Assembly (NCBI RefSeq): GCF_003314995.1
Contig: NZ_QNRH01000002.1
Span: 310,001-374,000 of the forward strand
DNA from: Pseudochrobactrum asaccharolyticum
GTDB taxonomy: Bacteria; Pseudomonadota; Alphaproteobacteria; Rhizobiales; Rhizobiaceae
DNA length: 64,000 nucleotides
Reading direction: 5' to 3'
Below are positions 35,195-44,957 of the stretch, piece by piece (within the stretch, counting starts at the first letter, position 1; each line of letters starts with the position of its first letter). A program made the position numbers and the translations under genes. The notes beneath the pieces were generated by a model that saw nothing but the letters and a program-made list of their open reading frames with translations, searched no databases and was not told the DNA's origin.

Positions 35195-35688
35195 TGATAA
35201 CTTCCGGAATGAGCAGGAACATTTTCATCCCTGCAGCGTTACCCCTCCGCACACACCATTTCACTCTGATTAAGCGGCACTTTTACCGATTATCGTAATT
35301 TGTCCGGCGGTCACTGAAGGTTCATAAAAACGTCACACAAGGCATAGCTTTTAGGTAAAGCAGCAACATGAAGCAAGATGGCGGGACGGCACCGAGAGCC
35401 GAATTTCACAGCCGGATGTCTTTCAGGGCATTTTGATGGTAACAAAAGGCAACATGGTAAATAATCTGCATATTACGACAAAAATTTATCGAAAAAATAC
35501 ATAAGTATTTTCAATGAGATATCAATTTAAGCACCTGTACGCTCCTCTGAAAACCTTAAAAACAGTATCGCGACGCTGTAATGTGGTTTTAAGATTTGTG
35601 ATGAGTAGTATAGGCTCGGATTTGTGTAAATACGCCCGCCCGGCACCGTCCGGCGTGCGATTTACGGGTTAAAAGCCACGGAGCCTTT
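35195..35688. other. Intergenic region upstream of the GGDEF-EAL gene
   Basis: No gene is seen in these 494 bases. AT-rich sequence fills the centre. A hairpin lies close to the downstream gene: GTAAAT (35626-35631) with ATTTAC (35660-35665), CGC/GCG, and CCGG/CCGG around a 6-base loop. It looks like a structured 5' leader, but does not match the c-di-GMP riboswitch pattern. Confidence 0.5.
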
Positions 35689-37788
35689 ATGACAACTGTT
35701 CCTTTGTCTCATCAGACCGACTCCTGGCCCTTCATTAAGGCGCCGCTCTCGGAGAGCGATTTTCGGTTGTTATTCACCCAGCACCCGATACCGATGTGGC
35801 TTTATGATCCGGTTTCACTAAAATTCTTACTGCTCAATAATGCGGTCTATGATTTTTACGGCTATACGGCAGAACAAATGGCCGGAATGACCATGTTCGA
35901 TATCCGGCCGGAATGTGAATATGAGCGCATGCGGGCGGCAATTGATGCAGATATTGATTTCGGCAAGCCCCAGCTCTGGAGACATCTGAAAGCCAGCGGC
36001 GAGACTGTCGAGGTTGTCACCTATGGCAGACACACTGTTTTTGACGGCAAGCCCGCGGTTCTTGTGATCATTCAGGATCAAACAGAAATCGCTCAGGCAC
36101 GCCATGAGATCAACCAAACCCGCTCTCTGCTGGACAGTCTGATTAAGAACCTGCCGGTCGGTGTATTCATTAAAGACATGCAGGATGACGGTCGTTACAT
36201 TCTGTTTAATCAGGCTGCAGAAGCGATAACCGGCAAAAATGCTCTTGAGGTGATCGGTAAAACAGATAGCCAGATTTTCGATGAGGACTATACGCAGCGC
36301 TTCGTCAGTGAAGATCGCGATGTCATGGAAAATGACACAACGCTCACTATTGAAAACGATATTCCCCTGCCTGATAATTGCCGCCATGTCAGGGTCGTCA
36401 AACGGGCAATTCCCGCGCAAATCGGTGGTAATTCGCGCTACCTTATCGGCCTGATGGAAGACATTACCGAGAAACAGGCATTACAGACACATCTGACACA
36501 TGCCGCATTGCATGATGCCCTGACCAATCTGCCAAACCGGGTTTATTTCTCACAACATACCAGTAAGCTGTTTTCAACGAGCCAGCCACAGCAGGGTCAT
36601 GCGCTGTTATTTCTGGATGTCGATCACTTCAAACATATTAATGACAGTATCGGCCATGCTGCCGGTGATGAATTACTCAGTCAGGTGGCACGCCGTCTGC
36701 GCACCTATTTAAGACCCGAAGATTTCATTGCCCGTCTCGGCGGAGACGAATTTGCCATCATCCATTCTTTTGACATGAACAATCCTGATTACCGGCAGGA
36801 AATCAGCCTGTTTGCCGAAGAAATTACTGAACTGTTTCAGCAACCCTATCTGCTGGAAGACAATTCAGAATATATCGGCTGCACCATCGGCGTGGTTCTC
36901 GCCCCGCATGACGGACAGGATATTGATACGCTGTTGCGCAATGCAGATCTCGCACTCTATGCCGCCAAAGCTGACCTTCGCGGGACTTACCGTTTTTATG
37001 AAAAATCCATGCGTGACGCCGTTGAAAAACGCCATCGCACCGCCATGGAATTGCATAAAGCCCTGCAGAATGATGAATTTGTTCTGTTCTATCAGCCGAT
37101 TTTCTCGCTGACGACAGACCAGATCACCGGTTGTGAAGCCCTGCTGCGCTGGCAACATCCGACCCGCGGGCTGATCACACCCGACGATTTTATTCCGATT
37201 GCCGAGGATACCGGCATTATCGCCGCGATTGGCGCATGGGCTTTGCAACAGGCCTGTCAGGATGCCACACGATGGCCGGAGAAGATCAGGGTGTCCGTCA
37301 ACCTGTCACCGGTGCAATTCAACAGCCGTAATATGCTGGATATTGTCAAATCCGCTCTTGCCACCAGCGGATTGCAGGCGAACCGTCTGGAATTGGAAAT
37401 AACCGAAACCGTTCTGCTCTCCAATACTGCCTATAATACCGAGCTGCTGTTTGAATTGCGTAAGCTCGGCGTGCGTATCGCAATGGATGATTTCGGCACC
37501 GGCTATTCATCCCTCAATTACTTACGTACCTTTCCCTTTGATAAGATCAAAATTGACCGCAGTTTCGTCTCCGATATTGATAGCGACAAACGCAATCTGG
37601 CAATTTTGCAGGCCGTGGTTTCGCTGGGCAGCGCCTTCAATATTACAACCACTGCTGAAGGTGTGGAGACTCAGGAACAACTGACCCGCCTGAAGAGTGA
37701 ACATTTCGGCGAAGTGCAGGGATTTTTCACCGGAAAACCGATGCCACAGCCTGAAGTTTGTGACTTCATTGCCAGCCATGATTACTAA
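35689..37788 (+). CDS. PAS-PAS-GGDEF-EAL c-di-GMP signalling protein
   Basis: A 699-residue cytoplasmic protein. Two PAS domains (FTQHPIPMWLYDP, and NLPVGVFIKDMQDDGRYILFN) come first. The GGDEF cyclase domain follows with an intact RLGGDEFAII (about 348-357), then the EAL phosphodiesterase domain with CEALLRWQHP (near 483), LELEITET, DDFGTGYSSL, IKIDRSFV and GVETQEQL. Both catalytic motifs are complete, so it could make and degrade c-di-GMP, with the PAS domains setting the balance. No membrane helix is seen. GGAG lies five bases before the ATG. It is a single gene. Confidence 0.93.
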   Translation: MTTVPLSHQTDSWPFIKAPLSESDFRLLFTQHPIPMWLYDPVSLKFLLLNNAVYDFYGYTAEQMAGMTMFDIRPECEYERMRAAIDADIDFGKPQLWRHLKASGETVEVVTYGRHTVFDGKPAVLVIIQDQTEIAQARHEINQTRSLLDSLIKNLPVGVFIKDMQDDGRYILFNQAAEAITGKNALEVIGKTDSQIFDEDYTQRFVSEDRDVMENDTTLTIENDIPLPDNCRHVRVVKRAIPAQIGGNSRYLIGLMEDITEKQALQTHLTHAALHDALTNLPNRVYFSQHTSKLFSTSQPQQGHALLFLDVDHFKHINDSIGHAAGDELLSQVARRLRTYLRPEDFIARLGGDEFAIIHSFDMNNPDYRQEISLFAEEITELFQQPYLLEDNSEYIGCTIGVVLAPHDGQDIDTLLRNADLALYAAKADLRGTYRFYEKSMRDAVEKRHRTAMELHKALQNDEFVLFYQPIFSLTTDQITGCEALLRWQHPTRGLITPDDFIPIAEDTGIIAAIGAWALQQACQDATRWPEKIRVSVNLSPVQFNSRNMLDIVKSALATSGLQANRLELEITETVLLSNTAYNTELLFELRKLGVRIAMDDFGTGYSSLNYLRTFPFDKIKIDRSFVSDIDSDKRNLAILQAVVSLGSAFNITTTAEGVETQEQLTRLKSEHFGEVQGFFTGKPMPQPEVCDFIASHDY

Positions 37789-37852
37789 AAATTCAAATAA
37801 TATAGCATTATCAATTAGATAAATTATTATTTGTTTTCTCATATTTTCAACC

Positions 37853-37883
37853 TTGACCTTCCCATAATGGGAAGCCCTATCTT
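37853..37883 (+). promoter_or_regulatory. CueR-controlled promoter of copZ-copA
   Basis: -35 TTGACC (37853-37858), a 19-base spacer, and -10 TATCTT (37878-37883). The spacer holds the perfect dyad CTTCCCAT-A-ATGGGAAG (37858-37874), the classic CueR/HmrR box. The over-long spacer is the mark of MerR-family promoters. Confidence 0.88.
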
Positions 37884-37986
37884 TCTTTCAACATCAATCA
37901 ACGCGGACAATCCGCGCCTGAAACTGACAAGAAAGGCAGGGCTCACGACGGAATGTTTTTCCATCGGGCAGGCTCTGAAAACCACT

Positions 37987-38214
37987 ATGACAAATTCTGC
38001 TTCTTCCACTGTTCTGCTCTCGGTTGATGGTATGGGCTGCGGCGCATGTGTGGCCAAAATCGAGAAAACCGCCAAAGCCGTTGAAGGCGTCAGCACCGTC
38101 AGTGTTGATCTGGTCAATAAACAGGCCAGCATCGGTTTCTCAGCGCCCGCAGATACAGCAACAATTGCCAAGGCGATTGATGCTGCCGGTTATGAAACCA
38201 CAATCCTCGGCTAA
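37987..38214 (+). CDS. copZ: Copper chaperone, heavy-metal-associated domain
   Basis: A 75-residue single HMA domain that carries Cu(I) to the exporter. The metal motif is [10 protein letters not shown] (CxxC) near residues 14-20, and the domain ends in the usual AIDAAGYE. The ATG at 37987 was chosen because longer frames would run back through the promoter and operator. It is 17 bases before copA and shares its copper-controlled promoter. Confidence 0.9.
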   Translation: MTNSASSTVLLSVDGMGCGACVAKIEKTAKAVEGVSTVSVDLVNKQASIGFSAPADTATIAKAIDAAGYETTILG

Positions 38215-38231
38215 AGAGGGGAGCTTCAACG

Positions 38232-40742
38232 ATGACCAAACATAGCAATCCCGAGCAGATACGCTCCGGCCTGCCCGTTGTTACGCTCGAAATTGACGGC
38301 ATGACCTGTGCATCCTGTGTCGGGCGTGTGGAAAAGGCATTGCTTGCCTTGCCCGGCGTCAACAGCGCCTCTGTCAATCTGGCAACCCAGCAGGCAACAG
38401 TGCGCTTTGATGACAAGCCCGATGCCAATCTGGCAGCAGAAGCGGTTAAAAAAGCCGGTTATACCGCCCATATTCCGCAACCGGCATCGCAGGTGGTGCT
38501 GGAAGTGGATGGCATGACCTGCGCATCCTGCGTCGGGCGTGTGGAAAAAGCTTTGCAGGCCTCAACCGGTGTTGCTGCGGCTTCCGTCAATCTGGTGACC
38601 AAACGCGCCAATATTACGCTCAGCGATCCGTCGGTCACCCCGCAAATGCTGGCTGATATCGTCACCAAGAGCGGTTATCCGGCACAGCCTGTGGCAAGCA
38701 CAACGCCTGCCAGCGGGGCAGAGCGCCGTGCAGAAAAAAATGACGCCGAGATTAAAATCCTCAAGCGCGATGTGCTGATTGCCGGTGCGCTGGCATTACC
38801 GGTTTTCCTCGCCGAGATGGGCTCGCATCTGATCCCCACACTGCACCATATTATTGACAGCACAATCGGTATGCAGAACAGCTGGCATCTCCAGTTTATC
38901 CTGACCACGCTTGTATTGTTCGGCCCTGGCTTGCGCTTTTTCCGTATCGGCATTCCCGCATTGCTGCGCGGCGGACCGGATATGAACTCACTTGTGGCTG
39001 TCGGTACATTGGCAGCATGGGGCTTCTCGGTTGTTGCAACTTTCATGCCTGCCGTCCTGCCGGCGCAAACCGTCAATGTCTATTATGAAGCCGCAGCAGT
39101 TATCGTTACGCTGATCCTGATCGGCCGCTGGATGGAAGCCCGTGCCAAAGGTCGTACATCCCACGCCATTGCTCATCTGCTCGGACTACAGGCTAAAACC
39201 GCCCGCGTGGTGCGTGATGGTGTTACGCAGGATATTCCGCTGGAGGATGTGCGTGCGGGGGATCTGGTACTCGTGCGTCCAGGCGAGAAAGTGCCGGTAG
39301 ACGGTGAGATCACTGAGGGTACATCTTATATTGATGAATCCATGATTACCGGCGAGCCGGTGCCAGCGACTAAAAATGTCGGTGATACGGTTGTCGGCGG
39401 TACGGTCAACAAAACCGGTGCTTTCACCTATCGCGCCACCAAAGTCGGCTCAGATATGGTGATTTCGCAGATCATCCGTATGGTTGAAGATGCACAGGCC
39501 GACAAGCTGCCGATCCAGAACCTGATCGACAAAGTGACAACATGGTTTGTGCCTGCGGTCATGCTGGCAGCTTTTGTCACCTTCCTGATCTGGTTTATCT
39601 TCGGCCCTGAACCGGCCTTCACCTTCGCGCTGGCCAATGCCATTGCCGTGCTGATTATCGCCTGTCCTTGTGCCATGGGTCTGGCCACGCCAACCTCAAT
39701 CATGGTTGGTACCGGTCGTGGTGCGGAAATGGGTGTCCTGTTCCGTCGCGGTGATGCGCTGCAAAGTCTGCGTGATGCCGATATTATCGCCTTCGACAAA
39801 ACCGGCACGCTGACGATCGGCAAGCCTGTTCTCTCGCAGTTCTTCAGCTTTGTCGGCAATCAAGATGATGAAATGCTGGCTTTGGCAGCAGCATTGGAAT
39901 CCCGCTCGGAGCATCCGATTGCCACAGCGATTGTACAGGCAGCAGAAGAGAAAGGCTTGCAACAGCCGGAAGTGAAGGAATTTGAAGCCGTACCGGGCTT
40001 TGGTGTCAGCGGTATGGTTGATGGTCAGGCTGTCCATGTCGGTGCAGAGCGCTTCATGAAAAAGCTCGGCATTGATGTTGCCACTGGTGCGAAAGCCGCA
40101 GCACTGATGACGGCCAAAGCACAATCCGTGCTCTATATGGCACGGGGCGGTGTGCTGGTCGCAGCCTTCTCCGTGGCTGACGAACTGAAACCGACAACAA
40201 AAGCCACCATTGATGCCCTGCATAAGCTTGGCCTGAAAGTGGCGATGATCACCGGTGACAGTAAAGTTGTGGCCAATGCCATTGCCAAAGAACTGGGCAT
40301 TGACGAAGTGTCCGCTGAAGTTCTGCCGGATGGTAAAGTGGAAGCACTGAAGCGCCTTGCAGGCTCTGGCCGCAAGATCATCTTTGTCGGTGACGGTATC
40401 AATGATGCTCCGGCACTGGCAGCAGCCGATGTGGGCGTGGCTGTCGGCACCGGTACGGATATCGCTATTGAAAGCGCCGATGTGGTGCTGATGAGCGGCG
40501 ATCTGACTGCTGTTGTGGATGCCATTGCTTTGTCCAAAGCGACAATCCGCAATATCCGTCAGAACCTGTTCTGGGCGTTCTCCTACAATACCGCGCTTAT
40601 TCCGGTGGCGGCAGGTCTGCTCTATCCGTTTTACGGCATCCTGCTCTCGCCGGTACTGGCTGCGGCAGCTATGGCACTGTCGAGCATCTTCGTGCTGACC
40701 AATGCCTTGCGCCTGCGCAGCTTCACCAGCACACGGACATAA
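38232..40742 (+). CDS. copA: Copper-exporting P1B-type ATPase
   Basis: An 836-residue Cu(I) exporter. Two HMA domains with MTCASC at residues 24-29 and 95-100 come first, then eight membrane helices including the transport motif CPC (478-480). The TGEPVP actuator motif, the phosphorylated DKTGT (522-526), the SEHPIA histidine motif and [10 protein letters not shown] complete the pump. It moves excess copper from cytoplasm to periplasm. GGGGAG precedes the ATG. It forms an operon with copZ under a CueR-type promoter and ends at a strong terminator. Confidence 0.97.
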   Translation: MTKHSNPEQIRSGLPVVTLEIDGMTCASCVGRVEKALLALPGVNSASVNLATQQATVRFDDKPDANLAAEAVKKAGYTAHIPQPASQVVLEVDGMTCASCVGRVEKALQASTGVAAASVNLVTKRANITLSDPSVTPQMLADIVTKSGYPAQPVASTTPASGAERRAEKNDAEIKILKRDVLIAGALALPVFLAEMGSHLIPTLHHIIDSTIGMQNSWHLQFILTTLVLFGPGLRFFRIGIPALLRGGPDMNSLVAVGTLAAWGFSVVATFMPAVLPAQTVNVYYEAAAVIVTLILIGRWMEARAKGRTSHAIAHLLGLQAKTARVVRDGVTQDIPLEDVRAGDLVLVRPGEKVPVDGEITEGTSYIDESMITGEPVPATKNVGDTVVGGTVNKTGAFTYRATKVGSDMVISQIIRMVEDAQADKLPIQNLIDKVTTWFVPAVMLAAFVTFLIWFIFGPEPAFTFALANAIAVLIIACPCAMGLATPTSIMVGTGRGAEMGVLFRRGDALQSLRDADIIAFDKTGTLTIGKPVLSQFFSFVGNQDDEMLALAAALESRSEHPIATAIVQAAEEKGLQQPEVKEFEAVPGFGVSGMVDGQAVHVGAERFMKKLGIDVATGAKAAALMTAKAQSVLYMARGGVLVAAFSVADELKPTTKATIDALHKLGLKVAMITGDSKVVANAIAKELGIDEVSAEVLPDGKVEALKRLAGSGRKIIFVGDGINDAPALAAADVGVAVGTGTDIAIESADVVLMSGDLTAVVDAIALSKATIRNIRQNLFWAFSYNTALIPVAAGLLYPFYGILLSPVLAAAAMALSSIFVLTNALRLRSFTSTRT

Positions 40743-40779
40743 AGCTCCATCCTCCCAAGGCTGATGCTTTTAACTAAAA

Positions 40780-40810
40780 ACGCCGCCCTCAACGGGGCGG
40801 CTTTTTGTTT
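40780..40810 (+). terminator. Terminator of the copZ-copA operon
   Basis: GCCGCCC (40782-40788) pairs with GGGCGGC (40795-40801), followed by TTTTTG. Classic rho-independent form. Confidence 0.88.
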
Positions 40811-40989
40811 AACTCTTTATAATATTGATTTAATTATTATTTTACAGAAATAACAGCTCTACCTCCTGTCAGAATTAACTGTATCTGCGCCGATTCATTT
40901 ATTCTATCTTCAAATAAATGTGACGCAGCACTTCCCTATATGCTTTGCTGATCTATATTTTTCCCCATCAAATAAAGAAGGGGTGCACT

Positions 40990-43347
40990 ATGTTAGTTTC
41001 CTTAACGGCCATCCTCTTTGCGTTCATCGGTATCGCACTTGGCTATGGTGGTATAAAACTCGCCCTGCTGGGCGGCAGCCTTTATTACATTATTATCGCG
41101 GCCGGTTTTTTACTGACCGCCTTTTTGCTTTTTACCCGCCGCGCTGCGGCGCTGTGGGTCTATGCCCTGATCATTCTCGGTACACTCGGCTGGGCGATCT
41201 ATGAGGTTGGCTTTGACTGGTGGCCGCTCGGTTCGCGCGGCGGCATTATTGTGCTGCTCGGTCTGTGGTTGTTGCTGCCGCCGATCCGCAAAGCGCTGAG
41301 CCCTGCCAGCAGAGAAATTGCACCCACTGTTGAAGAAGCCCGTGCTGGCAATGCCAGCCCGTTGCCCTTGCTGGCGGCGATTGCTGCTGCACTGATTGTT
41401 GCCGGTGTTGCAATCTCAAAAGACCCGCATAATCTTGACGGCTCCCTGCCGACAGAAGAAGTGGCGGCTGCGCCCGATACCGGCAATGCTGTGCCGGATG
41501 GTGAATGGCATCAATATGGCCGCACGCAATATGGCCAGCGCTACTCTCCGCTCACGCAAATCACACCGGAGAACGTGGCCAAGCTTGAACTGGCCTGGCA
41601 ATATCGCACCGGCGATGTGCGCCAGCCGCAGGATGTGACGGAAACAACCTATCAGGTCACACCGCTCAAGATTGAAGACACGCTCTATCTCTGCACCCCG
41701 CATAATATTGCCATTGCACTGGATGCGGATACGGGCAAGGAAAAATGGCGTTATAATCCGGAGGTTAGCGCCAATACACAGCGCCAGCACCAGACCTGCC
41801 GTGGCGTGACCTATTGGAAAGACCAGACCGTTGCCGCAGATCAGGCCTGCTATGAGCGGGTTTATCTGCCGACATCGGATGCGCATCTGATTGCACTGGA
41901 TGCCAAGACCGGCCAGATCTGCGAGAGCTTTGCCGACAAAGGCGTGCTCGATCTGACCCGTGGCATGAAATATAATCCGTCCGGCTATTATTATTCCACC
42001 TCTCCGCCAACCGCGATTGACGGCAAGATTATTGTCGGCGGCGCCGTGAATGATAATTTCTCGACTGAGGAACAGTCGGGCGTTATCCGCGCCTTCGACA
42101 TTCTGACCGGTCAGTTGTTGTGGAACTGGGATTCCGGCAATCCCGATGTCACCACACCGATTGCCGAGGGCGAACATTACACAACCAACTCACCAAACAG
42201 CTGGTCAGTTTTCAGCGCCGATGAAAAGCTTGGTCTGATTTATATACCGCTCGGCAATCAGGTGCCGGATCAGCTCGGTATGGGACGCAGCGAAGCGGTG
42301 GAGAAATATTCCTCATCCATCACCGCTCTTGATGTGAATACCGGACAGGTGCGCTGGGTGCGCCAAACCGTGCATCATGACCTGTGGGATATGGATGTGC
42401 CTGCACAGCCGGTACTGCTCGACATTACCAAAGACGGACAGGCTGTGCCTGCACTGGTAGGGCCAACCAAGCAGGGCGATATTTATGTACTCGACCGGCG
42501 CACCGGCGAGCCGATCATTCCGGTGACAGAAGTTGCAGCGCCGAAAGGTGCAATACCGGAAGATTTCTCGGCTCCGACACAGCCGCTTTCCGGCCTGACA
42601 TTCAACCCGCCCCCCTTGACGGAAGCTAATATGTGGGGAGCGACGATGTTCGATCAGCTCGCCTGCCGCATCCAGTTCCGCTCATTGCGCTATGAAGGCC
42701 GCTACACCCCGCCTTCCCTGCAAGGCACAATTGTCTATCCCGGCAATTTCGGGGTGTTCAACTGGGGCAGTGTAGCGGTTGATCCGAAACGTCAGGTGAT
42801 GTTCGGCATGCCGACCTATCTGGCCTTTACCTCGCGCCTTGTGCCTGCGGATCAGATTCCGCCGAAAGGTGAAGATGAAAAAGCCAGCGAACAAGGGCTG
42901 AACCGCAATGACGGCGCACCTTACGGCGTATTTATGGGGCCGTTCCTGTCGCCGCTCGGCATTCCGTGCCAGTCGCCGCCATGGGGTTATGTGGCAGGTG
43001 TCGATCTGCGTACCGGCAAGATCGCCTATAAGCATAAAAACGGTACGGTTGAGGATATGGCACCGGTGCCAATTCCGCTGAAACTCGGTGTGCCGGGTAT
43101 CGGTGGCCCGATGATCACCGCAGGCGGCGTTGCCTTCCTCGGTGCGGCTGTGGATGATTATCTGCGTGCCTATGATCTCACCACCGGCAAGCAGCTCTGG
43201 CAGACCCGCCTGCCCGCTGGCGGCCAGTCCACACCGATGAGCTATACCGGCAAAGACGGCAAACAATATGTGCTGATCGTGGCTGGTGGTCACGGTTCAG
43301 TCGGCACCAAAGCCGGTGATTATGTGATGTCCTATAAATTGCCATAA
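40990..43347 (+). CDS. gcd: Membrane-bound PQQ-dependent glucose dehydrogenase
   Basis: A 785-residue quinoprotein that oxidises glucose (or another aldose) in the periplasm and passes electrons to ubiquinone. Five membrane helices fill about residues 1-140, then an eight-bladed propeller with PQQ-type repeats: WHQYGRTQYGQRYSPLTQI, LDADTGKEKW, LDAKTGQICESF and others, and DMDVPAQPVLLDI. Length fits Gcd. No PQQ synthesis genes are in the window, so the cofactor comes from elsewhere in the genome or from outside. The ATG at 40990 has GAAGGGG upstream; the longer frame starts at CTG. Confidence 0.93.
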   Translation: MLVSLTAILFAFIGIALGYGGIKLALLGGSLYYIIIAAGFLLTAFLLFTRRAAALWVYALIILGTLGWAIYEVGFDWWPLGSRGGIIVLLGLWLLLPPIRKALSPASREIAPTVEEARAGNASPLPLLAAIAAALIVAGVAISKDPHNLDGSLPTEEVAAAPDTGNAVPDGEWHQYGRTQYGQRYSPLTQITPENVAKLELAWQYRTGDVRQPQDVTETTYQVTPLKIEDTLYLCTPHNIAIALDADTGKEKWRYNPEVSANTQRQHQTCRGVTYWKDQTVAADQACYERVYLPTSDAHLIALDAKTGQICESFADKGVLDLTRGMKYNPSGYYYSTSPPTAIDGKIIVGGAVNDNFSTEEQSGVIRAFDILTGQLLWNWDSGNPDVTTPIAEGEHYTTNSPNSWSVFSADEKLGLIYIPLGNQVPDQLGMGRSEAVEKYSSSITALDVNTGQVRWVRQTVHHDLWDMDVPAQPVLLDITKDGQAVPALVGPTKQGDIYVLDRRTGEPIIPVTEVAAPKGAIPEDFSAPTQPLSGLTFNPPPLTEANMWGATMFDQLACRIQFRSLRYEGRYTPPSLQGTIVYPGNFGVFNWGSVAVDPKRQVMFGMPTYLAFTSRLVPADQIPPKGEDEKASEQGLNRNDGAPYGVFMGPFLSPLGIPCQSPPWGYVAGVDLRTGKIAYKHKNGTVEDMAPVPIPLKLGVPGIGGPMITAGGVAFLGAAVDDYLRAYDLTTGKQLWQTRLPAGGQSTPMSYTGKDGKQYVLIVAGGHGSVGTKAGDYVMSYKLP

Positions 43348-43360
43348 GCAAAACAGACAC

Positions 43361-43393
43361 GTAAAAAAGGGCGGAAATTCCGCCCTTTTTTAC
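43361..43393. terminator. Bidirectional terminator between gcd and the DUF779 gene
   Basis: GTAAAAAAGGGCGGAA (43361-43376) pairs with its complement at 43378-43393, with A and T runs on both sides; it serves two convergent genes. Confidence 0.88.
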
Positions 43394-43430
43394 GTCACAC
43401 GGTTTTACAAAGTGTCTTGGGAGAGAAAAT

Positions 43431-43796
43431 TTAAATTTTACAAATTGTTGAGCGGGTCAGAAAACGCACTTCACGGCCATTATCCAGCGAGAACATACCG
43501 CCCCGTCCCGGCACAACATCAATAATCAGATCGGTATGTTTCCATGCTTCATATTGCGAGCGACTGATATAAAACGGCGCACCGCCAATCTCACCCAGTT
43601 GCACATCCTGATCACCGATCAGAAAGTCCCCCTGCGCATAACACATCGGCGATGAACCATCACAGCAACCGCCGGACTGATGAAACATCACCGGCCCGTA
43701 TTCGCTCTGTAATTCGGCAATCAGTTTGAGGGCGTCAGGTGTCGCAGTCACCTTGTTCAACGATGCAGTCTCGGCATTACGATCTGCTTCAGTCAT
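43431..43796 (-). CDS. DUF779 family protein
   Basis: A 121-residue cytoplasmic protein of the DUF779 family, known for being encoded beside acetaldehyde and alcohol dehydrogenases. A cluster of cysteines and a histidine (MFHQSGGCCDGSSPMCY, near residue 40-55) suggests metal binding. The rest is beta-rich (FYISRSQYEAWKHTDLIIDVVPGRGGMF). It follows adhP after 20 bases and so is probably co-transcribed with it. The molecular role of the family is not established. Confidence 0.85.
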   Translation of the reverse strand: MTEADRNAETASLNKVTATPDALKLIAELQSEYGPVMFHQSGGCCDGSSPMCYAQGDFLIGDQDVQLGEIGGAPFYISRSQYEAWKHTDLIIDVVPGRGGMFSLDNGREVRFLTRSTICKI

Positions 43797-43816
43797 GACA
43801 CCCTCCTATTTATGGT

Positions 43817-44851
43817 CTACTTGGTCATATCCATCACGATACGACCTTCGATTTCACCTTTGCGCATCTTGTCGAAAATCGCGTTGATATTCTCCAGCCG
43901 GTCAGTGCTGATTGTCGCCTTCACTTTACCATCAGCGGCAAAATCAATCGACTCCTGCAAATCCAGCCTTGTGCCGACAATCGAACCGCGCAGCGTTACG
44001 CCATTGAGCACCATATTGAAAATCGACACCGGAAACTCACCGGCAGGCAGACCGTTGAAAGCGATTGTGCCGCCGCGCGACATCATCCCCAGCGCCTGTT
44101 GGAAAGCTTTTGGTGAAACCGCTGTTACCAATGCGCCTTGGGCACCGCCATCGGTCAGTTTCTTCACTTCCGCTGCCGGATCATTACTGGTTTTGGCATT
44201 GACTGTTGCCACCGCCCCAAGCCGTCGTGCCAGATCAAGTTTGGCATCATCAATATCGACAGCCACAACATTCAGCCCCATGGCCTTGGCATATTGCACC
44301 GCCATATGGCCAAGCCCGCCGATACCGGAAATTACCATCCAGTCACCGGGTTTGGTATCGGTAACTTTCAGCCCTTTATAGACAGTCACACCGGCGCAGA
44401 GTACCGGCGCGATTTCATTAAACTCAATATTCTTCGGCAAATGACCAACAAAATTCGGATCGGCCACCACATAATCAGCAAAACCGCCATTCACCGAATA
44501 GCCGGTATTTTCCTGAGATTCACACAAGGTCTCCCAGCCGCCGAGACAATGACGACAATAGCCGCAAGCAGTGTAGAGCCACGGAATACCAACACGGTCA
44601 CCTTCCTTGACATTTTTAACACCGGCACCGACAGCGGAAACAAAGCCCACACCTTCGTGACCCGGTATAAACGGCGGATTTGGTTTTACCGGCCAGTCGC
44701 CTTCTGCGGCATGTAAGTCCGTGTGACAAACACCGGAAGCCTGAATGGCGACCTGAATTTGCCCCGGGCCCGGCACCGGTACCGGCACTTCATCAATTGT
44801 CAGTGGTTTTCCGAATTCCCGCACCACAGCGGCTTTCATCGTCTTTGCCAT
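43817..44851 (-). CDS. adhP: Zinc-dependent alcohol dehydrogenase (AdhP type)
   Basis: A 344-residue medium-chain dehydrogenase. The catalytic zinc ligands are in GVCHTDLHAAEGDWP and GHEGVG, the four-cysteine structural zinc site in CGYCRHCLGGWETLC, and the NAD-binding motif is GIGGLGHMAVQYAKAMG. Size and motifs fit ethanol-preferring propanol dehydrogenase, AdhP. It would interconvert ethanol and acetaldehyde, which the neighbouring aldehyde dehydrogenase oxidises to acetate. A terminator-like hairpin separates it from that gene, so it may also have its own promoter. Confidence 0.94.
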   Translation of the reverse strand: MAKTMKAAVVREFGKPLTIDEVPVPVPGPGQIQVAIQASGVCHTDLHAAEGDWPVKPNPPFIPGHEGVGFVSAVGAGVKNVKEGDRVGIPWLYTACGYCRHCLGGWETLCESQENTGYSVNGGFADYVVADPNFVGHLPKNIEFNEIAPVLCAGVTVYKGLKVTDTKPGDWMVISGIGGLGHMAVQYAKAMGLNVVAVDIDDAKLDLARRLGAVATVNAKTSNDPAAEVKKLTDGGAQGALVTAVSPKAFQQALGMMSRGGTIAFNGLPAGEFPVSIFNMVLNGVTLRGSIVGTRLDLQESIDFAADGKVKATISTDRLENINAIFDKMRKGEIEGRIVMDMTK

Positions 44852-44918
44852 AACATTCTCCTATTGCAGAAAGAGGGCACTCTTTCTGCTCCATTTATGA
44901 AGTCAGCATTGCGAAAGG

Positions 44919-44947
44919 AGGATGATCCGAATGCCTCGGATCATCCT
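44919..44947 (-). terminator. Terminator-like hairpin between aldehyde dehydrogenase and adhP
   Basis: AGGATGATCCGA (44919-44930) pairs perfectly with TCGGATCATCCT (44936-44947), ten bases downstream of the aldehyde dehydrogenase stop; T residues follow on the minus strand. Confidence 0.7.
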
Positions 44948-44957
44948 TTAGATATTA

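Noticed and set aside
35195-35688. A c-di-GMP (GEMM) riboswitch upstream of the GGDEF-EAL gene
   Set aside because: The conserved core sequences of GEMM-I and GEMM-II are not present; only a local hairpin is seen.
37831-38214. A longer start for copZ at 37831
   Set aside because: The extension would be translated from the CueR operator and promoter and has no similarity to copper chaperones.
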